Assembly (NCBI GenBank): GCA_012513245.1
Contig: JAAZCN010000055.1
Span: 1 to 8,406 of the forward strand
DNA: 8,406 nt
Source: Synergistaceae bacterium
Lineage (GTDB): Bacteria > Synergistota > Synergistia > Synergistales > Synergistaceae
Reading direction: 5' to 3'
Part shown: positions 1-6,392 of the stretch, piece by piece
Layout: each line of letters opens with the position of its first letter
How positions within the stretch are numbered: position 1 is the stretch's first letter
Notes under the pieces: generated by a model
Told to the model about the DNA's origin: nothing
What the model saw: the letters and a program-made list of their open reading frames with translations, nothing else
Database searches by the model: none
Translations under genes and position numbers: made by a program

Positions 1-1086
1 AAAGAAGAATTTCAAGGCATATCATGGAACAGATGGCCCAAAGATTTTGCCCAAAGGGATAAAAATACTTTAGAAAAATATATTTTCCAAAAAGAAAAGA
101 ATGAGGCGCTGGAGCTCATTTTTTTTGAGCAGTTCATTTTTCACAGGCAATGGAAAGCCTTCCATTCTTACTGCTCAGAAAGGGATATCCGTTTAATTGG
201 AGATATTCCAATGTTTGTGGCTTTTGACAGCTCAGACGTCTGGTCAAATCAGGAATATTTTGACCTTGATCCTGAGGGTTCGCCGAATAAAGTTGCAGGA
301 GTACCACCCGACTATTTCAGCGCCGGCGGACAGAGATGGGGGAACCCGCTCTTTAACTGGGAAATGATGCAAAGGGACGGTTTTAGCTGGTGGACAGCCA
401 GAGTCAGGAAGACACTGGAGCATTTTGATATTATAAGAATGGATCACTTCAGAGGTTTTTCTGCATGCTGGGCTATACCTGCAGAAGATGAAACAGCTGA
501 GAACGGACAGTGGATAGGGACCCATGGAAGAGAGCTCCTTGGAGTTTTGTCTGAAGAGATCCGAAAAGAGAGCATGGATAAATTGCCTATCATAGCAGAG
601 GATCTTGGCATCATTACAGACGATGTAAAGGAACTTATGGATGATTTCGGGCTTCCGGGAATGAAAGTTCTCCTCTTTGCCTTTGACGGCGATGTCGGCT
701 CCAACCCCTATGCTCCCCATAACCACATCCCGGAGTCTGTTGTTTACACAGGCACTCATGACAACAATACGGCCAGGGGATGGTGGGAGGGCGAATCAGA
801 TGAGGGGGCGAGGTTACTGGTTTCAGAATACACAGGACGTGATATCAACAAGGAGAATGTTTCGGAAGTCTTTACAGTAATGGCACTTTCATCGACATCG
901 AAGCTTGCTGTCATCCCAATGCAGGATATACTTGGACTTGGAGCCGGATGCCGAATGAATGTGCCCGGATCGACAAAGGGGAACTGGCTCTGGCGTATGA
1001 GCAAGATCGATTTTGAAGAGTTGACCCGTGCCGATTCAGGTGTGGTTGCCCGCTTTAAAAGACTTAATTCACTTTATGGAAGATAG
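1..1086 (+). CDS. malQ: 4-alpha-glucanotransferase (amylomaltase), 3' part, 5' end outside window
   Basis: GH77 enzyme of maltodextrin and glycogen metabolism. It moves alpha-1,4-glucan segments between chains in the cytoplasm and releases glucose. The frame is open from base 1, so the gene enters from the left; 361 residues are visible, against about 500 in the short (plant D-enzyme-like) class. In fragment numbering the family motifs are: GDIPMFVAFDSSDVW just after residue 66; the 250s-type loop with GVPPDYFSAGGQRWGNP; RMDHFRGF with the nucleophile Asp148 (442-444); IIAEDLG with the acid/base Glu200 (598-600); and GTHDNNT with the transition-state stabiliser Asp254 (760-762). All three catalytic acids are intact, so the enzyme should be active. 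Only 18 bp separate its stop from the next gene, suggesting co-transcription with the phosphoglycerol transferases. Family assignment is very secure; its role in this cluster is not. Confidence 0.96.
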   Translation, partial: KEEFQGISWNRWPKDFAQRDKNTLEKYIFQKEKNEALELIFFEQFIFHRQWKAFHSYCSERDIRLIGDIPMFVAFDSSDVWSNQEYFDLDPEGSPNKVAGVPPDYFSAGGQRWGNPLFNWEMMQRDGFSWWTARVRKTLEHFDIIRMDHFRGFSACWAIPAEDETAENGQWIGTHGRELLGVLSEEIRKESMDKLPIIAEDLGIITDDVKELMDDFGLPGMKVLLFAFDGDVGSNPYAPHNHIPESVVYTGTHDNNTARGWWEGESDEGARLLVSEYTGRDINKENVSEVFTVMALSSTSKLAVIPMQDILGLGAGCRMNVPGSTKGNWLWRMSKIDFEELTRADSGVVARFKRLNSLYGR

Positions 1087-1088
1087 CA

Positions 1089-1094
1089 GAGGAG
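1089..1094 (+). promoter_or_regulatory. ribosome binding site of first LtaS-like gene
   Basis: GAGGAG lies 10 nt before the ATG at 1105. A second in-frame ATG at 1111 would have a 16-nt spacing, so 1105 is preferred. Confidence 0.7.
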
Positions 1095-1104
1095 TTTTCC
1101 CGGT

Positions 1105-3009
1105 ATGAAAATGTCAGGGCAGAGACGTTATTTTGCAAAGAAAGACAATGACCGGAGAGAACTGATCTTTTTTCTACTATTGTTCGCCGTTATTTTCACG
1201 AAGTTTTACCTTCTTGAGTACGAGGTTTCGAGGTATGCGACTAGGTATTTTGTATCTGCAGCCTCGTCTGCAGGAATAGTTCTCTGCCTCACAGTTGCGG
1301 TCTCCCTCCTATGGAGAAGAGTCAGAGCTTTTTTTGCCCTTGCGGTCAATTTTTTGATTTCGCTGCTTGCGGTCACAGATCTACTGCATCTGCGTTATTA
1401 CTCCGACATGTTCACATTTATGAACATCGGCCTTTCCGCCCAGGTGGGAGAGATAGCCGATTCTGTGATCGCCCTCATACATCCCTCTGATTTTCTCTAT
1501 TTTGCTGATATCCCGTTGTTTATGTTTTTTATATATTTCTCAGGGAAATTCAGAGCAGCTCCTTTTTTTAAAAAAGTAGGTCTCAAACGTCTTCTTGTCT
1601 CTATGCTGCTGCTAATTATAGGAGCATCAGCAGTGATGTTCAGATTCCGGTCCTATGAGAAAAAAGTGCCGGGTGTATTGAACTCAATGTGGGACAGGCC
1701 GGCTGTCTGCAATAATATTGGGGCGCTGACCTATCATCTCGCGGATGCGAAAAACGCTGCAAAGCATTTCCTTTTTAGAGAAAAACTTTCAGACGCACAG
1801 ATTTCCGAAGTAAAAAAGTTTTTTATAGAAAAAAATAATAATTCGTCACCGGGGGATTTCAGCGGTGCAGCGAAGGGAAAAAATCTGATCATTATCCAAG
1901 TCGAATCACTTCAGCAGTTTGTAATAGACCTCCGTATCAACGGAATAGAAGTGACTCCAAATCTTAACAGGTTCATAAAGGAATCAGCCTATTTTAGCAG
2001 GATATATAACCAGACTTCCTCCGGGAACAGTTCTGATGCTGAATTCATAGTCAATACCGGACTATATCCATCCGCCACGGGGGTAGCATATACAAGGTTT
2101 GCCGGAAATAGATACGAGGCGCTGCCTAAAGTTCTGGCGGATAATGGGTACACGTCGTTAGCCCTTCACGGGGACAGACCCGGATTTTGGAACAGAAACA
2201 GGATGTATCCGTCAATGGGATTCAGCCGTTTCGTCAGTAAAAAAGACTTTATTAACGATGAAAACATAGGAATGGGCCTGAGCGATGCCAGTTTCTTCAG
2301 ACAGACACTCGGTATTCTTGAAAAAACTCAAAAACCTTTTTATGCTTTCCTGATAACCCTGACAAGCCATTATCCATATAATTTTGCCGGTATTTTCAAG
2401 GATACGGAGCTAGATGTTTCTCCGTTTGAGGGGACTCTGATGGGTAACTATCTTACATCCATGAAGTATTTTGACGATAAGTTCGGAAGTTTCATCGAAG
2501 GACTCAGGAATAATGGACTTTTGGATTCTTCTGTTATTGCGTTGTACGGCGATCACACGGCAATACCCAAATGGGATATGGCCAGCCTCGAAAAACTTCT
2601 TGACCAGAATCTAAAAAATGGCTGGGAATGGAAAAACATACAGCGTATTCCTCTGGTGATAAGAATCTCCGGGACAACTGTCCCATTAGGTGAAGAAACA
2701 AATGCCGCAGGGCTGATAGATCTGCCGGAGACTCTTGCAGATCTTATGGGTTTTGCTTTTAAGACAGGATTTGGCACCAACCTTTTTGGGAAAGATAAAA
2801 GCGATCCGGTAATATTCAGGAATGGTTCATTTATAATAAACGATGTCTTTGTTGAGCCTTTTTCGGAGCGGGCAACAGAGATGTCCGGTGGAAAAGCCCT
2901 GGATTACAGCAAACATGTTCCAATGGCGGAAGAGGCTAAGAAGCGTCTCAGATACAGTGATATGATACTTGAAAATGACCTGATCCCTATGCTTGTGAGG
3001 GAAGATTGA
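1105..3009 (+). CDS. LtaS-like membrane phosphoglycerol transferase, paralogue 1
   Basis: 634-residue integral membrane enzyme of the LtaS/OpgB group within the alkaline phosphatase/sulfatase fold. It is expected to take phosphoglycerol (or another head group) from phosphatidylglycerol and transfer it to an acceptor on the outer face of the inner membrane. Five N-terminal hydrophobic segments (about 19-37, 49-69, 74-92, 126-146, 162-181) match LtaS topology, followed by a linker and an extracytoplasmic catalytic domain from about 260. Residues matching S. aureus LtaS by motif: Glu267 in QVESLQ (E255); Ser309 in GNSSDAEF (the nucleophile T300, here Ser); His355, Asp357, Trp362 and Arg364 in HGDRPGFWNR (H347, D349, W354, R356); His422 in TSHYPY (H416); Asp483-His484 in YGDH (D475, H476). 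A conserved FRNG lies at about 571-574. The CxPxR maturation motif of true sulfatases is absent. The gene ends 4 bp before its paralogue. Family secure; the transferred group and acceptor are inferred. Confidence 0.88.
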   Translation: MKMSGQRRYFAKKDNDRRELIFFLLLFAVIFTKFYLLEYEVSRYATRYFVSAASSAGIVLCLTVAVSLLWRRVRAFFALAVNFLISLLAVTDLLHLRYYSDMFTFMNIGLSAQVGEIADSVIALIHPSDFLYFADIPLFMFFIYFSGKFRAAPFFKKVGLKRLLVSMLLLIIGASAVMFRFRSYEKKVPGVLNSMWDRPAVCNNIGALTYHLADAKNAAKHFLFREKLSDAQISEVKKFFIEKNNNSSPGDFSGAAKGKNLIIIQVESLQQFVIDLRINGIEVTPNLNRFIKESAYFSRIYNQTSSGNSSDAEFIVNTGLYPSATGVAYTRFAGNRYEALPKVLADNGYTSLALHGDRPGFWNRNRMYPSMGFSRFVSKKDFINDENIGMGLSDASFFRQTLGILEKTQKPFYAFLITLTSHYPYNFAGIFKDTELDVSPFEGTLMGNYLTSMKYFDDKFGSFIEGLRNNGLLDSSVIALYGDHTAIPKWDMASLEKLLDQNLKNGWEWKNIQRIPLVIRISGTTVPLGEETNAAGLIDLPETLADLMGFAFKTGFGTNLFGKDKSDPVIFRNGSFIINDVFVEPFSERATEMSGGKALDYSKHVPMAEEAKKRLRYSDMILENDLIPMLVRED

Positions 3010-3013
3010 AATA

Positions 3014-4927
3014 ATGCGTATCCTGCCGGTAAAAGAGATGGAATGTCATGATAAAGAACTGAGGATATTGATCCTTCTGACGATTCTGATATGGATCAAA
3101 TTTTTTGTTGTAGATTACATGATAGCGGATGTTCTAAACTGGCCCTCTTTGGAGAGCCTGAGGGCACATCCCGTAAGGCACACTCTGAGGGCTCTTGCTG
3201 TCGCCCTTCCGTCTCTAGGGGCAATTCTTTCTGTGCTGATCCCGGTCTCACTGGTTCCCGCAAAATACAGGGGAAGATCTCTGCTTATCATAAATATACT
3301 CTTTTCGATACTTGTCCTTACAGATCTGCTGTTTATCAGATATTACTCAGATATCTTCATCTTTCATGACGTACTTCTCCTTCCACAGACGGGCCTTATC
3401 GCCAAATCTATATGGTCGTTGCTCAAGGTGTGGGATGTTCTCATTTTTGCCGATATTCCGATAGCGATCTGGTTGCTCAAAAAGGAACGGATAGCATCGT
3501 GTTTCGAACCTGTTACGAGGAAACGGATCGGAGTTTCGTTGCTTATACTCTCTTTTGCAGTTCTTGTGCAGTTTGTTGCGGGATACAGACTCAGACAAGA
3601 GAGACCAAATATCATGAGTGCGATGTATGACAGACTCTCAGTTTGTGCCTGGGTCAGCGCCGCCACTTTTCACTGGGGTGACATTATAGCCCTTACGGTC
3701 AGGGCCTTTGAACCTGACTATGTTCCACAGCAAAAGATCGATGAGGTGCGCGGATGGTTCTCCGGAAGGGTAAAGATGAACAAAACTCCCGCTGCCAAAG
3801 GTAAAAATCTGATCATGATACAGTGCGAGGCACTCCAGCACTTTGTTGTGGGCCTGAAAATCAACGGGAAAGAAGTCACTCCTAATTTAAACCGTTTTGC
3901 CGGAAATTCTATTTATTTTTCCAATGCTTGGAACCAGACAGCCGGAGGACTGAGCTCTGATTCAGAATTTATGGCCAATACCGGATTTTTCCCATCTGCA
4001 TCAGGCGCTGCTTACACAAGGTTTTCAAACAATAGTTACAATTCGCTGGCAAAGGCTCTCAAAAAAAATGGATACAGTACTTTTGTCGTCCAGGGGACTC
4101 ACAGCTCATTCTGGAACTGTCACAGGATGCATCCCAAACTTTATTTTGACAGGCAATACAGCCGTAGTACCTTTCCGAACGGTGAGGTCATAGGCCTTGG
4201 CCTGAGCGACAGAATAATTTTTACTGAAGCACTTGACCTTTTCAAAAATACAAAGGGACCTTTCTATAGTTTTATAGTAACGCTGAGCAGCCATCACCCG
4301 TTCAACTTCGAAGGTCTGGACGACGGGACTTTCCCGTTGCCTGAAGAAATGAGAAAGACTCTTCTTGGTGACTACATCATCGCAATGAACTACTTTGACA
4401 GGGAACTTGGCAGGTTCCTGGATGAACTTAAAGACTCCGGACTGGATAAGAAAAGCCTGATAGTGCTCTACGGAGACCATCCGGCAGTGCCCATAGCGTA
4501 CAAGGAAGAGATGGAAAAATTGACAGGTAGAAAGATCGAAGAGTCGATAGAATGGAAAGAAACGAGGCGGATCCCGCTAATTTTCCATATCCCGGGGGAA
4601 AAGGCAAGAAAAGGGACCGTATATACAGACACCGGGCAAATGGATATACTTCCAACGACCGCCGGTTTATTGGGAATAAAGATAGAAACATTCTTTGGTA
4701 AGGATCTTTTTAATGATAACGGTCCGGATCCGGTCATATTTCGCAACGGGTCGTATATTATTGAAGGAGTCTTTGTTGAGCCTGCCGTTAAAAGAGCCAC
4801 AAGGACAGTTACGCACGAATCAGTAGATGCCTCGGAATATAATGAAAATACTAAGGAAGTTGATCTCAGACTGAGCTATAATGATATTGTTCTGGAAAAA
4901 AATCTCATAAATAATATTCTCTATTAA
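3014..4927 (+). CDS. LtaS-like membrane phosphotransferase, paralogue 2 with altered substrate pocket
   Basis: 637-residue tandem paralogue of the preceding gene, close to half identical by eye across the catalytic domain. The start at ATG 3014 has GAGGGAAG at 2997-3004, spacing 9. It has five hydrophobic helices (about 16-40, 56-82, 87-107, 135-155, 169-190), then the extracytoplasmic domain. The metal site is kept: Glu272 in QCEALQ, Ser314 in GGLSSDSEF as presumed nucleophile (Thr300 in S. aureus LtaS), and Asp488-His489 in YGDH. His427 in SSHHPF matches H416. The segment QGTHSSFWNCH (360-370) aligns with H347-G-D349...F-W354-N-R356 of LtaS and carries Gln360, Thr362 and Cys369 where His, Asp and Arg bind glycerol phosphate; only Trp367 remains. 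It is therefore likely a metal-dependent transferase with a different donor or acceptor, or a specialised partner such as a primase. The C-terminal FRNG motif (about 576-579) is present. A terminator-like hairpin follows. Confidence 0.87.
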   Translation: MRILPVKEMECHDKELRILILLTILIWIKFFVVDYMIADVLNWPSLESLRAHPVRHTLRALAVALPSLGAILSVLIPVSLVPAKYRGRSLLIINILFSILVLTDLLFIRYYSDIFIFHDVLLLPQTGLIAKSIWSLLKVWDVLIFADIPIAIWLLKKERIASCFEPVTRKRIGVSLLILSFAVLVQFVAGYRLRQERPNIMSAMYDRLSVCAWVSAATFHWGDIIALTVRAFEPDYVPQQKIDEVRGWFSGRVKMNKTPAAKGKNLIMIQCEALQHFVVGLKINGKEVTPNLNRFAGNSIYFSNAWNQTAGGLSSDSEFMANTGFFPSASGAAYTRFSNNSYNSLAKALKKNGYSTFVVQGTHSSFWNCHRMHPKLYFDRQYSRSTFPNGEVIGLGLSDRIIFTEALDLFKNTKGPFYSFIVTLSSHHPFNFEGLDDGTFPLPEEMRKTLLGDYIIAMNYFDRELGRFLDELKDSGLDKKSLIVLYGDHPAVPIAYKEEMEKLTGRKIEESIEWKETRRIPLIFHIPGEKARKGTVYTDTGQMDILPTTAGLLGIKIETFFGKDLFNDNGPDPVIFRNGSYIIEGVFVEPAVKRATRTVTHESVDASEYNENTKEVDLRLSYNDIVLEKNLINNILY

Positions 4928-4945
4928 CGGTACAGTTATTTGAAG

Positions 4946-4984
4946 CCTTCACCAAAGACAATAAGTTTTTGAAGGTCTTTTTTT
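4946..4984 (+). terminator. probable Rho-independent terminator after second LtaS-like gene
   Basis: CCTTCA (4946-4951) can pair with TGAAGG (4970-4975), with AAA/TTT pairing inside past a two-base bulge. The stem is followed by TC and a run of seven T (4978-4984). An alternative pairing, AAAGAC (4954-4959) with GTCTTT (4975-4980), competes with it. The stem is short and AT-rich, so termination may be partial. The site separates the LtaS-like pair from the glycosyltransferase gene. Confidence 0.55.
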
Positions 4985-4996
4985 GTGCTCTTTTGC

Positions 4997-5003
4997 AGGA
5001 GGA
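4997..5003 (+). promoter_or_regulatory. strong ribosome binding site of the glycosyltransferase gene
   Basis: AGGAGGA is a near-perfect Shine-Dalgarno, 9 nt before ATG 5013. It sets the start of the glycosyltransferase. The nearer ATG at 5004 reads only two codons before a stop. Confidence 0.75.
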
Positions 5004-5012
5004 ATGAAGTAG

Positions 5013-6335
5013 ATGGAAGGTTCACAGGAATTAGTATACTGGTTTATATGGTGGGGATGGTGGATACTTCAGTTTGTCCTCTATTCTCTGCTTGCCCTGC
5101 TGATGTGCGACGGAGCCTATCAGATAATCGTAAGTGTAAGAGGTTTCGGGAATCAGAAAGAGATGCCGCGGGCAAAACGCTACCGCAGGTTCGTAGTACT
5201 TATCCCGGCACATAACGAAGCTCAGGTCATATCGCCACTCCTTAAAAGCCTGGCTGAGCAGAACTACCCCAAAAATTGCTATACAGTATATGTATCATGT
5301 GATAATTGTCAGGACAATACTGCTGAACTTGCCCGTATGAGCGGTGCAGTTGCCCTGGAACGTTTTGACAAAGAGCGCAATGGCAAGACCTGGAATGTCA
5401 GGTGGGCTCTCGCTCAGCTGCCTATGGAGAAGGCTGATGCACTTGCAATGTTTGATGCTGACAATCTGGTCAATGTCAACTTCCTGATGCACATGAATAA
5501 CTACATGGAGCTCCACCCGGAGGCCGAGGCCATACAGGGCGTGCTTGATGTTAAAAATCCGGACGATAACTGGTTGACAAGATCTTATGCCCTGGCGTAC
5601 TGGTTTTCAAACAGGTTTTGGCAGCTTGCGAGGGGGCTCTGGGGACTATCATGCACCCTTGGCGGCACAGGACTTGTTATCAGGGCTTCGACCCTTGAAA
5701 GGATCGGCTGGAACCTCGAAAGCCTTACAGAAGATCTGGAGATGTCCACAAGGCTCATCCTCTCGGGCAGCAGGGTGCATTGGAATGATGCAGCGGTCAT
5801 ATATGATGAAAAACCACAGAACATGGCTATCTCGAGACGTCAGCGAATGAGGTGGATGCAGGGCCATTACTGGGTGTTCTGGCACTACGGAATGGATGCA
5901 CTAAAGTCCTTCTTCGTAACGAGAAAACTGCAGTACCTGGACCTCTTCCTCTATCTGCTTGCCCCGGCTAAATCATGTCTGGGCATAACAATAATGATAG
6001 CGGGTATGGCATATACGCTTGTTAACAATATGGTCCTTTTTCCGACCGTATCCGGAAATACTCCCCAGACGATGATCGACTGGGTGCTATTTTTTGGACT
6101 TCCGATATTTTTCATCATCGCCTTTTGCCTGATATGCGTGATAGTCGGCCCTTCTATGCATGAGAAAAAATTTACACTGAGATATGTAAAGGATACTTTT
6201 GCATATTTCTGGTTCGGACTGACCTGGATACCGATAATTTTCAAAGCTCCATTCTTGGCAAAAGACCAGGGGACCTGGGTAAAGACAGAACATACCAGAG
6301 GGATCTCCCTGGAAGATGTAGCAAAAAAACAATAG
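5013..6335 (+). CDS. membrane glycosyltransferase family 2, BcsA/IcaA/OpgH-like
   Basis: 440-residue inverting GT-A glycosyltransferase of the COG1215 type, which uses a nucleotide sugar at the cytoplasmic face. It has one N-terminal hydrophobic segment (about 7-38), very rich in Trp. The GT2 domain starts near residue 60 with VVLIPAHNEA. Signature residues are Asp97 in SCDNCQ, DxD at Asp148/Asp150 in FDADN, the catalytic-base motif Glu240-Asp241 in TEDLE, and Q277-R-M-R-W281. This D, DxD, ED, QxxRW set is typical of processive or polymer-forming enzymes such as cellulose, poly-GlcNAc and periplasmic glucan synthases, though some single-transfer enzymes share it. At least three hydrophobic segments follow (about 309-335, 357-383, 391-415), fitting a glycan-conducting membrane domain smaller than that of BcsA; no PilZ domain is present. 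The sugar and product cannot be read from the sequence. It lies between the LtaS-like pair and an LplT-like transporter, so a role in making an envelope glycan or glycolipid acceptor is inferred. Confidence 0.9.
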   Translation: MEGSQELVYWFIWWGWWILQFVLYSLLALLMCDGAYQIIVSVRGFGNQKEMPRAKRYRRFVVLIPAHNEAQVISPLLKSLAEQNYPKNCYTVYVSCDNCQDNTAELARMSGAVALERFDKERNGKTWNVRWALAQLPMEKADALAMFDADNLVNVNFLMHMNNYMELHPEAEAIQGVLDVKNPDDNWLTRSYALAYWFSNRFWQLARGLWGLSCTLGGTGLVIRASTLERIGWNLESLTEDLEMSTRLILSGSRVHWNDAAVIYDEKPQNMAISRRQRMRWMQGHYWVFWHYGMDALKSFFVTRKLQYLDLFLYLLAPAKSCLGITIMIAGMAYTLVNNMVLFPTVSGNTPQTMIDWVLFFGLPIFFIIAFCLICVIVGPSMHEKKFTLRYVKDTFAYFWFGLTWIPIIFKAPFLAKDQGTWVKTEHTRGISLEDVAKKQ

Positions 6336-6357
6336 ATGAAGGAAACAAAGAATGTAT

Positions 6358-6363
6358 AGGGGG
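6358..6363 (+). promoter_or_regulatory. ribosome binding site implying an upstream non-canonical start for the transporter
   Basis: AGGGGG lies 8 nt before an in-frame ATA at 6372. It is about 29 nt before the first canonical in-frame start (TTG 6393), too far to serve it. No other Shine-Dalgarno-like motif is seen in 6336-6392. Confidence 0.45.
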
Positions 6364-6392
6364 ACGCCAAGATAAAGACACAGTTTGAACTA

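Noticed and set aside
1903..2560. Annotation of the two tandem proteins as true arylsulfatases
   Set aside because: They share the fold, but the Cys/Ser-x-Pro-x-Arg motif needed for formylglycine formation is absent, while the five-helix N-terminus and the LtaS motifs (ESLQ, SSDAEF, FWNR, YGDH) are present.
4838..4882. Two TATAAT hexamers (4838-4843 and 4877-4882) as promoters for the glycosyltransferase
   Set aside because: Both lie within the second LtaS-like coding region and lack a -35 element at acceptable distance (nearest TTGATC at 4860 leaves an 11-bp spacer).
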